From Peptacetobacter hiranonis (lineage in GTDB: Bacteria > Bacillota > Clostridia > Peptostreptococcales > Peptostreptococcaceae), in the NCBI RefSeq assembly GCF_008151785.1, contig NZ_CP036523.1, forward strand, positions 2,406,019 through 2,470,018: 64,000 nt of DNA, given 5' to 3'. This document shows, one piece after another, positions 7,517-15,963 of the stretch (the stretch's first letter is position 1; every line of letters starts with the position of its first letter). The translations under genes were made by a program, and so were the position numbers. The notes under the pieces are model-generated. The model saw only the letters and a program-made list of their open reading frames with translations. It did not search any database and was not told the DNA's origin.

Positions 7517-8128
7517 TTAATAATTCAATTTTGTAAGTACTGAAAATCCATAATCGTATTCTAAAACAGTAATTTTAGCGTTTTCTATTTTAAAGTTCCA
7601 ATGATTTTCCAACTTCCCACAAAGCATATAAGAAAGTATATTTCTGATACTTCCACCATGTGCACAAATTATATCTGTGCTATCATCTTCCATATCTTCT
7701 AAAATATACTCTATAGCTCTTTTATTCTTTTCATATGCTTCAATTGCATTTTCTCCATTTGGATATCTATACTCAAACCCTTCTCTGCAAATCTTGTCGT
7801 ACTCTTTTGGATACTCATTTTTTATCCATTCAAAAGTTTTTCCTTCAAAATCACCAAAATCTATTTCTCCAAGATCCTTAATTTTTATAATCTCTAAATT
7901 CTCTATATCGGCTATATCTTTAACTGTTTCTTCTGTTCTCTTGGAATTTGAAACATATACTTTTGAAAATTTCCAATTACCTTCTTGTTTTAATTTTTCT
8001 ATTTTATTTTTTAGGTAATCTATTTCTAACTTACCTTTTTCACTTATATCCGTTTCCATGCTTCCACAAAGTAATCCATTCTCGTTGGCTACAGTAGATG
8101 CGTGCCTAATAAAAACCAATCTCTTCAT
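7517..8128 (-). CDS. cobC: Histidine phosphatase family protein, probable alpha-ribazole phosphatase (CobC-like)
   Basis: A 203-residue phosphoglycerate-mutase-fold protein. The catalytic RHG-type motif is FIRHAST (His 8), followed by METDISEKG, the acid motif in EIDFGDFEG, and the second histidine in ICAHGGSIR. CobC removes the 5' phosphate of alpha-ribazole phosphate in cobalamin lower-ligand assembly. The neighbouring genes cobS, cobU and cobT strongly support that role, but this fold is used by many phosphatases. It is separated from cobS by a long hairpin at 8230-8340, so it may be transcribed apart. Confidence 0.78.
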   Translation of the reverse strand: MKRLVFIRHASTVANENGLLCGSMETDISEKGKLEIDYLKNKIEKLKQEGNWKFSKVYVSNSKRTEETVKDIADIENLEIIKIKDLGEIDFGDFEGKTFEWIKNEYPKEYDKICREGFEYRYPNGENAIEAYEKNKRAIEYILEDMEDDSTDIICAHGGSIRNILSYMLCGKLENHWNFKIENAKITVLEYDYGFSVLTKLNY

Positions 8129-8229
8129 AGCTCACCTTTCATAACAACCCATCATTTTCATTTATTTTATTATAATAATACATTTAGCCAAATTTACAAT
8201 AGTACTAATTTTCTAGATATAATAATAAA

Positions 8230-8340
8230 AAAAGCAAGTATAATAACTACTAGTTTGCAACACTTGGAGACGCCAACCAATTTGTGGTTATAACTAGGCG
8301 TCGGAACTGTGGCGCAAACAGTAGTTATTATCTTGCTTTT
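8230..8340. terminator. Very long structured hairpin between cobS and cobC
   Basis: The outer arms AAAAGCAAG/CTTGCTTTT and TAATAACTACT/AGTAGTTATTA form a stem of about 20 bp. Inside are GTTTGC/GCAAAC, GACGCC/GGCGTC and AACCA/TGGTT pairs. On the minus strand the arm ends in TTTTTTT, so it works as a terminator for the cob operon. At 111 bases it is far larger than an ordinary terminator. No match to the cobalamin riboswitch consensus was seen. Confidence 0.65.
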
Positions 8341-8358
8341 ACTTATCAATTTATATCT

Positions 8359-9150
8359 TTAGAAAAGAAGTACTGCTGTAAAATACACAACTAGTATAAA
8401 TACAACTTCTGCTACTTCTATTCCGCATCCTAGTACATCGCCAGTTATTCCACCTATCTTCCTATTAGAACTTCTCTTAATTAGAAGCATTGCAATAGCT
8501 GCAACAACTATACCTATACATATACATCCCATAGGTGCATACATACCAGCTACACTCATTCCATTTATTATATATAAAAATCCTGCTGATAGAATTAAAG
8601 TGTATACTAAACCAACTATAATCATTGGCATTGTAGCTTTTCCAATAAACACATTTCCCATTCCGTTTTCTCTAGGGCTTTCAGTCTTTCTAGCAAGTAG
8701 AATGACAACTAATCTTGAAATCATTGGCATTATCGCTATCATATAAGACATTCCCCGGTTTAAGAATGTAACGATAACACCTATTTTTATAAGTATTGTA
8801 AACATAATTGCAAGTAGAGAGTTTGTTCCAAGTCTAGAATCCTTCATTATTTCTAACATTCTATCCTTATCTCTATTGCTGAAAAATGCATCTGCTGTAT
8901 CTCCAAGCCCATCTATATGAAGTCCTCCTGTTAGGAACACCTCTGTAAATACAGCTATTATAGCTATTACAAGGGCATCACTTGGAAACATTATTCCAAC
9001 TAGAAGACTTACAAGATAAGTTATTATCCCTATTATAAATCCAACTAGTGGAAAATAATACATCCCTTTGTGGAATTCTTCATCGAATTCTCCACCAGTT
9101 TTAACAGGTATTCTGGTCAAGAACCCTAAAGTCCCTAAAAATCTTTTCAT
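8359..9150 (-). CDS. cobS: Adenosylcobinamide-GDP ribazoletransferase (cobalamin synthase)
   Basis: A 263-residue integral membrane protein with about six to seven hydrophobic segments. Family motifs are visible: FLTRIPV near residue 10, FPLVGFIIG, GGLHIDGLGDTADAFFSNRDKDRMLEIMKDSRLG (the active-site loop with DGLxDTxD), and the C-terminal GGITGDVLG. It joins alpha-ribazole (phosphate) to adenosylcobinamide-GDP, the last step of cobalamin assembly, in the membrane. It lies downstream of cobT and cobU in one operon. Confidence 0.96.
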   Translation of the reverse strand: MKRFLGTLGFLTRIPVKTGGEFDEEFHKGMYYFPLVGFIIGIITYLVSLLVGIMFPSDALVIAIIAVFTEVFLTGGLHIDGLGDTADAFFSNRDKDRMLEIMKDSRLGTNSLLAIMFTILIKIGVIVTFLNRGMSYMIAIMPMISRLVVILLARKTESPRENGMGNVFIGKATMPMIIVGLVYTLILSAGFLYIINGMSVAGMYAPMGCICIGIVVAAIAMLLIKRSSNRKIGGITGDVLGCGIEVAEVVFILVVYFTAVLLF

Positions 9151-9203
9151 CTTTATCCCAACCTTTCAAATTTCGTTTGTGAATAAGTCTAACATCTCAA
9201 CCT

Positions 9204-9761
9204 TTACTTTATCTTAACAGGGATTCCACTAATTACTAAATACACATCATCACTGTGCGATGCTACATATTGGTTAATTTTTCCTGCAGTATTTGCGTAT
9301 ATTCTGCTAAGTTTATTGGCTGGAACTACACCCATTCCAATTTCATTAGTTACAAATACAAAGTATAGGTCTGTATTTCGTATTTCTTCAATTAGCTTTT
9401 CAAACTGGTTGAATATATACTCATCCATCTTTTCTAATTCTTCATTTGAAAGATCTTGTGGATTCATATCATATTTGAACATTAAATTATTTACCATAAG
9501 CGTTATGCAATCAAGCATAACTGTATCACATTCTTTTGATACATTCTCTATTATCTTAAATACATCCTCGTAAATTTCGTAGGTTGTCCAATTAGATGGT
9601 CTTCTCTCTTTATGCAGTCTTACCTTTTCTTTCATCTCATCGTCAAATGGAATCGATGTAGCTATATATCCAGTTTTATCATTTCTTTCAATACATAAAG
9701 ATTCTGCAAAAGCACTTTTGCCAGATTTTGCCCCACCTGTTACAAAAACTATATTACTCAT
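9204..9761 (-). CDS. cobU: Bifunctional adenosylcobinamide kinase / adenosylcobinamide-phosphate guanylyltransferase
   Basis: A 185-residue protein with the P-loop FVTGGAKSGKSAFAE at residues about 5-19, HKERRPSNWTTYE (guanylyl-accepting His region), MLDCITLMVNNLMF and FVTNEIGMGVVPANKLSRIYANTAGKINQYVA. All are diagnostic for CobU. It phosphorylates adenosylcobinamide and activates it with GMP. Its ATG directly follows the cobT stop codon with no gap, so the two are translationally coupled. Confidence 0.96.
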   Translation of the reverse strand: MSNIVFVTGGAKSGKSAFAESLCIERNDKTGYIATSIPFDDEMKEKVRLHKERRPSNWTTYEIYEDVFKIIENVSKECDTVMLDCITLMVNNLMFKYDMNPQDLSNEELEKMDEYIFNQFEKLIEEIRNTDLYFVFVTNEIGMGVVPANKLSRIYANTAGKINQYVASHSDDVYLVISGIPVKIK

Positions 9762-10817
9762 CTAAATTTTCATCCCTACTTCCTCAAAAGTAGCCATATT
9801 ATTATATGCAAATACAGACGCATCTATTACATTAAATGCAAGTGCTGCTCCACTTCCTTCACCTAATCTCATATTCATATTTAATATAGGATTAAGTTTT
9901 AAAAGTTCAAGTGCTGCATCACTTCCTGGCTCATCTGATTTATGAGAAGCTATTAGATAATCTCTAGTGCCTGGATTTATTTTATATGCTATAAGTGCAG
10001 CTGCATAAGATATATATCCATCTATAACTACTGGAATTCTATTTGCAGCGCATCCCATTATTACACCAGTCATAGCCCCTATTTCAAATCCACCTATTTT
10101 TTCAAGCACTTCTATACCATCTGTAGGGTTAGGGTTGTTTAATTCTATAGATTTTCCTATAACCTGTGCCTTATGTTTTATTTTGTCCCGAGATAATCCT
10201 GATCCACTTCCTGTTATTTCTTCTGGAAGTTTGCCTGTCATTACAGAAATTATCGCTGTACTTGGAGTAGTGTTTGCTATTCCCATCTCTCCAATTCCAA
10301 TTATTCTATAATCTTTAACTATACACTCCTCAGCTATTTCTATACCTATTTCTATAGACTTTACAGCTTCTTCTCTAGTCATGGCTGGTCCTTTTGCCAT
10401 ATTAGATGTTCCTTTTCTAATCTTTCTATCTATTACCCCTTCAAGTGGCTCATCACAATTAATTCCAACATCTACAGCAACCATATCAGCTCCTGCATAT
10501 CTAGAAAGCGCACCTACTCCGCATAGTCCTTTTGCAAAGTTAGGGAACTGTATCTTTGTAATTTCCTGTGAATTAGGTGCAACACCTTCTTCATATACAC
10601 CGTGGTCTGCACCAAAAGCTATTATTGCTTTTTTAGGTATATCAAATTTTTCTGTTTCATATATACCTGCCATCTGTACACAAATGTCCTCAACCCTTCC
10701 TAGACTTCCTTTTGGATGAATAAGATTATTCCATCTATCCTGGGCTGCATCCATACTCCTCTTATTAAGAGGATAAATATTCCTTGAAATACTGCTCAGT
10801 AAATTCATTTTCTCCAC
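9762..10817 (-). CDS. cobT: Nicotinate-nucleotide--dimethylbenzimidazole phosphoribosyltransferase
   Basis: A 351-residue protein of usual length. Motifs include LTHPKGSLGRVED-type LIHPKGSLGRVE near residue 32, FGADHGVYEEGVAPN, IGEMGIANTTPSTA, GAMTGVIMGCAANRIPVVIDG and the C-terminal RLGEGSGAALAFNVIDAS with the catalytic glutamate. It makes alpha-ribazole phosphate from nicotinate mononucleotide and a lower-ligand base. It is first in the cobT-cobU-cobS operon. No corrin-ring synthesis genes are seen here, which suggests cobinamide salvage, though such genes could lie elsewhere. Confidence 0.97.
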   Translation of the reverse strand: MEKMNLLSSISRNIYPLNKRSMDAAQDRWNNLIHPKGSLGRVEDICVQMAGIYETEKFDIPKKAIIAFGADHGVYEEGVAPNSQEITKIQFPNFAKGLCGVGALSRYAGADMVAVDVGINCDEPLEGVIDRKIRKGTSNMAKGPAMTREEAVKSIEIGIEIAEECIVKDYRIIGIGEMGIANTTPSTAIISVMTGKLPEEITGSGSGLSRDKIKHKAQVIGKSIELNNPNPTDGIEVLEKIGGFEIGAMTGVIMGCAANRIPVVIDGYISYAAALIAYKINPGTRDYLIASHKSDEPGSDAALELLKLNPILNMNMRLGEGSGAALAFNVIDASVFAYNNMATFEEVGMKI

Positions 10818-10893
10818 CTCTAAAATAATTATTCTATATATTTTTATTAATAATATATCTTTATTGATATATACTTATTATACCCAATAAATC

Positions 10894-10934
10894 AAAGAAC
10901 TGCCACGCATTAATATGCCGACAGTTCTTTTTTT
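10894..10934. terminator. Bidirectional hairpin terminator after small ORF
   Basis: AAAGAACTG and CAGTTCTTT form the stem, with a further GCAT/ATGC pairing inside. It is followed by eight Ts on the plus strand and by an AT-rich stretch on the minus strand. It separates the ctpA/small-ORF unit from cobT. Confidence 0.65.
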
Positions 10935-11058
10935 ATTTAGTAGCTATATACTTTTTTAAAAGCTCTAGTAACTCTTTCCTATCTACCTCAGAGCTATTTT
11001 TATTTTGTTTCTTTTTATAATCCTCGAAATACACAATCTTATTCTCAGACTCTTTCAT
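10933..11058 (-). CDS. Small hypothetical protein (41-46 aa)
   Basis: A highly charged short ORF beginning MKESENKIVYFEDYKKKQ and ending ELLELLKKYIATK, with no hydrophobic segment. The ATG at 11058 is preceded by GGGAAG at good spacing; an in-frame ATG at 11073 would add five residues. It ends directly at a terminator hairpin, as a real gene would. I do not recognise a family. It sits downstream of ctpA on the same strand. The codon pattern is plausible, but evidence is limited to the ORF, the RBS and the terminator. Confidence 0.5.
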   Translation of the reverse strand: MKESENKIVYFEDYKKKQNKNSSEVDRKELLELLKKYIATK

Positions 11059-11233
11059 AAGATCACTTCCCATTTCAACTTAGATTAATAATTTGGGATA
11101 CTTTCTCATTATTTTTTCAGAATAAATCATTCTGCATCGCATTTTATCCCTATATAGTTGATATTCTATATATTTGAGAAATAACCTTCTATTTTCTCAA
11201 TCATTTTAAAATTTATTTTTTACAATGATTTTT

Positions 11234-12388
11234 TTATTTTCCATTTTCTATGTAATCAATAGCTCTCTGAAGCTGTTTTTCTGTATCTTTTTCTTCTATT
11301 GTAGGTTTTATACCTTTTTTATGTATAGTTTTTCCGTCTGGAGTAAAGTACTGCTCAGTAGTTAATTTATATCCCGAACCATCTTTTAAACTTATAACAG
11401 ACTGTACTATACCTTTTCCAAATGTTTTTGTTCCTACAGATATACCTGCTTTATTTCCTAATATTGCACCGGTTAAAATTTCTGCTGATGATGCTGTATT
11501 TCCATTAGTCAATAATACGATTGGTAATCCTAATTTTTTAGCATCAGATTTCTGAGTTTCTTTATTTCCATCTCTATCCTGAGTATATACTATTGTTCCT
11601 TCACCTATTAGAGTATCAGCAACTTCACAGCATTTATCAACTAATCCACCACCATTATCTCTTAAATCGATAATTAATGCTTTCATATGCTGCTTTTTAA
11701 GTTTATTTAATTCTTTATTGAAGTCTTCTGGAGTTTTTTCTACAAATGTAGATAATTCTATGTATCCTATTTTATTTTCAAGCATTTTTCCACTTACGCT
11801 TGGTTCAGAAACTTCTGCTCTTTTTATCTTAAATGTTTTTATCTGTCCATCTCTCTTAACAGATACATTCACATAGGTGTCCTTTTCACCCTTCATTATA
11901 GACACAGCTTTGTCTACAGTATCGTAAGTTACATTAAGGTTATCTACTTTATAAAGTATATCTCCTGCTCTTATTCCAGCTTTGTATGCAGGACCTGTTT
12001 CCCAAGCTTTAGCTATTGTTACAACTCCATTTTCTGGGTTAGATAGTATAGTTACACCTATACCTACAAAACTTCCTGTAGAAGAATCCATAACACTTTG
12101 CATTTCTTCTTCTGTAAAATATCCAGAATAAAGGTCGCCAGTTCCCATAAATAAACCTTTCATAGCTCCATCTATAAGGTCTTGCTCCTTAACATCCTTG
12201 TAGTATGTTTTCTTTATCATCTCTTCCATAGCTATAAGTTTATTAAACTTTTGATATTTGTTATAATCACTCTTTGGAATTACAGCTACTAGCCCTAATC
12301 CAACTTCCCCAACAAGTGTAGCTGCTACTGTAATAATAACAGTTAAAATTACAGTTATTATAGTCTTTTTATTAAATTTAGACTTCAA
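11234..12388 (-). CDS. S41-family C-terminal processing peptidase with PDZ domain
   Basis: A 384-residue protein. It has an N-terminal membrane anchor (residues about 9-32), then a PDZ domain (about 90-175; GIGVTILSNPENGVVTIAKAWETGPAYKAGIRAGDILYK). The protease domain carries the catalytic serine in NGNTASSAEILTGA and the lysine in GTKTFGKGIVQ. It is a CtpA-type periplasm/cell-wall-face protease that trims exported proteins. Unlike B. subtilis CtpB it has no added C-terminal peptidoglycan-binding domain and ends shortly after the peptidase fold. Confidence 0.93.
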   Translation of the reverse strand: MKSKFNKKTIITVILTVIITVAATLVGEVGLGLVAVIPKSDYNKYQKFNKLIAMEEMIKKTYYKDVKEQDLIDGAMKGLFMGTGDLYSGYFTEEEMQSVMDSSTGSFVGIGVTILSNPENGVVTIAKAWETGPAYKAGIRAGDILYKVDNLNVTYDTVDKAVSIMKGEKDTYVNVSVKRDGQIKTFKIKRAEVSEPSVSGKMLENKIGYIELSTFVEKTPEDFNKELNKLKKQHMKALIIDLRDNGGGLVDKCCEVADTLIGEGTIVYTQDRDGNKETQKSDAKKLGLPIVLLTNGNTASSAEILTGAILGNKAGISVGTKTFGKGIVQSVISLKDGSGYKLTTEQYFTPDGKTIHKKGIKPTIEEKDTEKQLQRAIDYIENGK

Positions 12389-12571
12389 CCCTTAACATCC
12401 CCTTCAATTAAATTTTCATATAATTTCTCTGCGTGTATAGTACTATTTTTTACCAACTGCCACTATTATTGACAATATCGACGTTGTTATCTATATTATT
12501 TTTTAAGTAGATTTTTTATTAAATAGTCAATATACAATAAATTAATTTTACCATATATTATAGAATTTTTT

Positions 12572-13204
12572 ATGAAATATTTTTATTTTAGAAAGGATGT
12601 GAATATTATTTCTTCTTTAGATTTAATTAATTCAATAAAAACTGCAAAAACAAAAAATTCTTTAAGAAAAGCTGTTCTATCTTTTAGAAATTCTCTAGAT
12701 AAAAGCTCTGTTCTTTCAATGTCCAATGATATTTTTAAACAGTTTTTATCTATTGAAAAAATACAAACTTCTTCAAGATTTATGCTATATGTAGATTTTA
12801 GAAATGAGGTCGCAACAAGAGAGATTACTTCAGATCTTTTGGATTTAGGTAAGGAAGTATATCTTCCTGTTACTTTAAAGGAAGAAAAGAAACTTATCCC
12901 TAAAAGGATTTTTTCGTTGGATGATTTAGTTCCTGGAGCTTATGGGATTTTAGAACCAAATGTAGATGCTCCGATAATTGATCCTTCTCTTTTAGATGTT
13001 GTCGTAGTTCCTGGTTCTGCCTTTGACAAGAATGGATATAGGACTGGATACGGTGGTGGATATTATGATAGATTTTTAGAGAATACAGATGCAATAAGAG
13101 TTGGAGTGTGTTTTGATTTTCAACTTGTAGATGATGTTTTTCCAGAGGAACACGATAAAAAGATGGATTTTATTATAACCGAAAAAAATTTTTTAAATTT
13201 CTAA
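12572..13204 (+). CDS. 5-formyltetrahydrofolate cyclo-ligase
   Basis: A protein of about 200-210 residues with the family motifs LRKAVLSFRNSL (N-terminal), VYLPVT, VPGSAFDKNGYRTGYGGGYYDRFL (ATP and folate site) and GVCFDFQLVDDVFPEEHDKKMD. It converts 5-formyl-THF to 5,10-methenyl-THF with ATP in the cytoplasm. The start is uncertain. The ATG at 12572 has no ribosome binding site, the GTG at 12599 is too close to AAAGG, and an ATT at 12605 would sit 8 bases behind AAAGG. It is convergent with the CBS-domain gene across a terminator. Confidence 0.92.
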   Translation: MKYFYFRKDVNIISSLDLINSIKTAKTKNSLRKAVLSFRNSLDKSSVLSMSNDIFKQFLSIEKIQTSSRFMLYVDFRNEVATREITSDLLDLGKEVYLPVTLKEEKKLIPKRIFSLDDLVPGAYGILEPNVDAPIIDPSLLDVVVVPGSAFDKNGYRTGYGGGYYDRFLENTDAIRVGVCFDFQLVDDVFPEEHDKKMDFIITEKNFLNF

Positions 13205-13208
13205 TAAA

Positions 13209-13244
13209 AAAATAGCTGTTGCAAATTCTGCAACAGCATTTTTT
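13209..13244. terminator. Bidirectional terminator
   Basis: GCTGTTGCA and TGCAACAGC form a 9-bp stem, flanked by T-runs on both strands. It lies between the convergent 5-FCL and CBS-domain genes. Confidence 0.88.
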
Positions 13245-13250
13245 CATACA

Positions 13251-13718
13251 TTATTTATCTCCGTAAAGAGATTTTATTATATCGTATCTACAAATAATTC
13301 CCTTAATCTTTCCATCATCATCTACAACTGGAACTCTATTTATAGACTTCTTAATCATAACATTTGCCACATCATCAAACTTATCATCTTCATGAACAGT
13401 AACTATATCTTCTGTCATAAGATCTTCAACTTTATATGCAGCAATTCTCTTTAAATCCTTTTCAAGATTTTTCATATCATCAAGGAATATTAATCCCTGT
13501 AGGAAATTTATTACCCGAGGTGGTTCTATATATTTTTCCTTTTTAAGTATATCTGTCTCGGAAATTATGCCTATAACTTTATTATCTTCATCGACAACAG
13601 GAAGCCCACCTATCTTATCCTGAATAAGCATTTTTGCTACATCAGATACTGTATCGTCTTTTTTTACTGTCTTAACATCAACTGTCATTATTTCTTTCGC
13701 TTTTAAATCATTCATCAT
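13251..13718 (-). CDS. CBS-domain pair protein
   Basis: A 155-residue cytoplasmic protein made of two CBS motifs (residues about 8-60 and 97-150; AKEIMTVDVKTVKKDDTVSDVAKMLIQDKIGGLPVVDEDNK... and a matching second copy VEDLMTEDIVTVHEDDKFDDVANVMIKKSINRVPVVDDDGK). Such stand-alone pairs bind adenine nucleotides or similar ligands; the target is unknown. It follows acpS by two bases and is clearly co-transcribed with it. Confidence 0.92.
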   Translation of the reverse strand: MMNDLKAKEIMTVDVKTVKKDDTVSDVAKMLIQDKIGGLPVVDEDNKVIGIISETDILKKEKYIEPPRVINFLQGLIFLDDMKNLEKDLKRIAAYKVEDLMTEDIVTVHEDDKFDDVANVMIKKSINRVPVVDDDGKIKGIICRYDIIKSLYGDK

Positions 13719-13720
13719 AC

Positions 13721-14101
13721 TTATTCACTCCTTGTTATAGCCATAGCATTCGCAACAGCATATTCTCTGCAATGTGATAGTGACACTTTTATTTCACAGA
13801 TATTATTATCTGAACAGAGCTTTTTAAAATTTCCATGTGCAATTACATAAGGTCTACCTTTTTCATCCCTCAACACCTCTATATCGTTGAAGTTGAATCC
13901 TCTTATACCTGTACCAACTGCCTTACTTATCGCTTCTTTTGCTGAAAATGTAGCAGCTACACTTTCCCGCTTCATTCCCCTACTTTCAAAGTATTCTATT
14001 TCATTATCAGTAAAAATTCTTCTTAAAAATCCATCACTTTCAAGACTTTTCTTTATTCTGCTTATTTCTATTATATCTGTCCCTATTCCAAATATTTCCA
14101 T
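13721..14101 (-). CDS. acpS: Holo-[acyl-carrier-protein] synthase
   Basis: A 126-residue protein with the Mg-binding GIGTDIIEISRIKKSL at the N-terminus, FSAKEAISKAVGTGI, DIEVLRDEKGRPYV and SLSHCREYAVANAMA. It transfers 4'-phosphopantetheine from CoA to apo-ACP. It is first of a two-gene unit with the CBS-pair protein. The IS1595-family transposon inserted 113 bp upstream of its start; a minus-strand TATAAT remains in the interval, so expression is probably preserved. Confidence 0.95.
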   Translation of the reverse strand: MEIFGIGTDIIEISRIKKSLESDGFLRRIFTDNEIEYFESRGMKRESVAATFSAKEAISKAVGTGIRGFNFNDIEVLRDEKGRPYVIAHGNFKKLCSDNNICEIKVSLSHCREYAVANAMAITRSE

Positions 14102-14206
14102 ATTAATCCTACTTTTTGATTTTCAAATTTTTTAATATATAATTATTTCTATAATATAATTATACTACAAAACTTAAATATATCCTTTATTTCTATAAAA
14201 TTAATT

Positions 14207-14214
14207 AAATATTT
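14207..14214 (+). repeat. Left target-site duplication AAATATTT
   Basis: An 8-bp AT-rich sequence repeated exactly at 19770-19777, directly outside the terminal inverted repeats. The 8-bp AT-rich duplication is normal for the IS1595 family. Confidence 0.92.
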
Positions 14215-14238
14215 GGCTCTGTTAGATAATTGTGTGAT
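14215..14238 (+). repeat. Left terminal inverted repeat of the IS1595-family transposon
   Basis: It reads GGCTCTGTTAGATAATTG, then TGTGAT, and pairs with the right end at 19746-19769 with two mismatches. Confidence 0.95.
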
Positions 14239-14250
14239 AAATAAATAATA

Positions 14251-14297
14251 AAAACAGCTAGACATATTAGAACTCCATTCTCTAGCTGTTTTTATAT
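14251..14297. terminator. Bidirectional terminator near left end of transposon
   Basis: AAAACAGCTAGA and TCTAGCTGTTTT form a 12-bp stem with T-runs on either strand. It insulates the transposon from outside transcription. Confidence 0.8.
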
Positions 14298-14465
14298 AAA
14301 TTATTTCGCAATAGATTAATATTGTTCACTTTATTATATTATAGCATTAACTTAATTTACACATTTCATTTAAAGTATTTTTGTTATTTCTTTAATACAC
14401 ATTTTCCCCATCGTAGTCGTACAAAGACAAAGTCATTCTTACAAGTATATTTATCTCTAGCTTAA

Positions 14466-14603
14466 TTGGTTTTGGAAGTATTTATTTATCCTATTTTAAT
14501 GTCTTTAGCATCATTTGTAGTTATTTACTTTATTGTTGCAATAAACACATACAATAAAATCATTTCTAATTACTTATCAAATATAAAAGAGGCTATCACA
14601 TGA
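14466..14603 (+). pseudogene. Remnant of a membrane protein C-terminus
   Basis: An open stretch of 45 codons on the plus strand encodes a hydrophobic helix (FIYPILMSLASFVVIYFIVA) followed by NTYNKIISNYLSNIKEAIT. This resembles the tail of an ABC permease or similar membrane protein. There is no good ribosome binding site, and the frame is closed by TAA at 14463. The rest of the interval 14298-14672 shows no gene. It is probably a decayed former passenger gene of the transposon. Confidence 0.35.
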
Positions 14604-14635
14604 ACAATTTTCAATTGGTATGCGACATCCTCTTT
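14584..14635 (-). terminator. Terminator of the resistance operon
   Basis: AAAGAGG and CCTCTTT close a hairpin with inner pairing of CAATT/AATTG type. On the minus strand it is followed by TTTTATATTT. It lies 38 bases after the hflX stop. Confidence 0.7.
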
Positions 14636-14672
14636 CATTTATGCATTGTTTATATAGATACCTAGAATCACT

Positions 14673-15923
14673 CTAGATTATATATGACTGGTATTTAACA
14701 TAATCCTCTTTACTACATTCTATACTAAATAAAGTTCCTTCATTAGTATATTCAGTTTCTAGAACAGTTGAACTATCAATTATATAAGATGTCATTTTAC
14801 CATCTTTATAAGGAACCATAACCTTACATTTTATATAATCCATAAATATATTTTTACATATAGATTCCAATAATTCTTCTATACCTATATATTTTTTAGC
14901 TGAAACCAGCATCCCTTCTATATTGAATGTATCTAATTCCATTAAATCAACTTTATTATATACATAAATCACAGGAATATTATCCGCCCCTATTTGATTT
15001 AATGTTTCATTTGTTACATTTATATGATTTTCATAATTAGGATTAGATATATCAATCACATGAAGTAATAAGTCCGCATCACAAACTTCTTCTAGAGTAG
15101 ACCTAAAAGCTTTTACTAAACTATGAGGTAAATCCCCAACAAATCCCACTGTATCTGATAATAAAAAAGATTTATTATTATCTAATTTTATATTTCTAAC
15201 ATAAGTTTCTAAAGTTGCAAATAGCATATTTTTTTCAAATACTTTTTTATCTTCATCATTTATAAACTTCTCTACTAAAGCATTCATAACAGATGACTTA
15301 CCAGCATTTGTATATCCTACTAAAGCTACATTAGGAATATTAGATTTTTTCCTTTTACTTTTTTGTACTTCTCTTTGATTTTTTAATACTTCAAGCTCTT
15401 TATTTAAATTAGCAATTTTATCTTCTATTCTTCTACGGTCTAATTCTAATTTTGTTTCTCCTGCGCCTCTGTTTTTAGTCCCTACTCCACCACTTTGACG
15501 ACCTAAATCTTCATTTGAACCAACTAATCTTGGTAATTCATATTGGAGCTTCGCAACCTCTACTTGTAATTTAGATTCTCTTGTTTTTGCTCTATTTGCA
15601 AAGATATCTAATATTAACGCAGTTCTATCTATGACATTACAATTTATTTCTTCTTCAATATTTTTAACTTGTGACGCTGATAATTCATTATTAAATATAA
15701 CTATATCTGCATTGTTTTCTTCTACTAAATTTTTTAATTCATCTATCTTCCCACTACCCATATAAAAAGTAGAGTTAACTTTCTTTGAATTCTGCTTAAT
15801 TTGACCAACAGTTTCTATTTTGCAAGCTAAGCATAAATTTTTTAATTCTTCCATAGATTCATCAAAATTATTTTTATTATTTATATTAATTCCTACAATT
15901 ATTCCTTTTTTTATCATCTTCAT
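14673..15923 (-). CDS. hflX: HflX-family ribosome-splitting GTPase (antibiotic-resistance type by context)
   Basis: A 416-residue protein. The N-terminal HflX domain (residues 1-100) has TFYMGSGKIDELK and IVIFNNELSASQ. The linker LGRQSGGVGTKNRGAGETKLELDRRRI is next. A coiled coil (about 160-195) leads to the G domain with GYTNAGKS (204-211), DTVGFVGDLPHSL and NKVDL. HflX splits stalled 70S ribosomes, and a Listeria homologue (HflXr) gives macrolide/lincosamide resistance. Here it is last in an operon with rRNA methyltransferase genes and has its own leader peptide. Two in-frame ATGs (15923, 15917) lie behind AGGAG; the second is better spaced. Resistance function is inferred. Confidence 0.92.
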   Translation of the reverse strand: MKMIKKGIIVGININNKNNFDESMEELKNLCLACKIETVGQIKQNSKKVNSTFYMGSGKIDELKNLVEENNADIVIFNNELSASQVKNIEEEINCNVIDRTALILDIFANRAKTRESKLQVEVAKLQYELPRLVGSNEDLGRQSGGVGTKNRGAGETKLELDRRRIEDKIANLNKELEVLKNQREVQKSKRKKSNIPNVALVGYTNAGKSSVMNALVEKFINDEDKKVFEKNMLFATLETYVRNIKLDNNKSFLLSDTVGFVGDLPHSLVKAFRSTLEEVCDADLLLHVIDISNPNYENHINVTNETLNQIGADNIPVIYVYNKVDLMELDTFNIEGMLVSAKKYIGIEELLESICKNIFMDYIKCKVMVPYKDGKMTSYIIDSSTVLETEYTNEGTLFSIECSKEDYVKYQSYII

Positions 15924-15963
15924 AATCTCCTGTAATTTTATATTTAAATATTAACTTTAAATA

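Noticed and set aside
8230-8340. Possible cobalamin riboswitch in the cob gene cluster
   Set aside because: Position invites the idea, but the conserved B12-box sequence and the ordered stems of that riboswitch were not found. The element is a single long fold-back ending in a T-run, so it is listed as a terminator-like structure.
12389-12571. Riboswitch upstream of the 5-FCL gene (for example a tetrahydrofolate type)
   Set aside because: The interval is AT-rich without stable paired elements or the conserved bases of that riboswitch.
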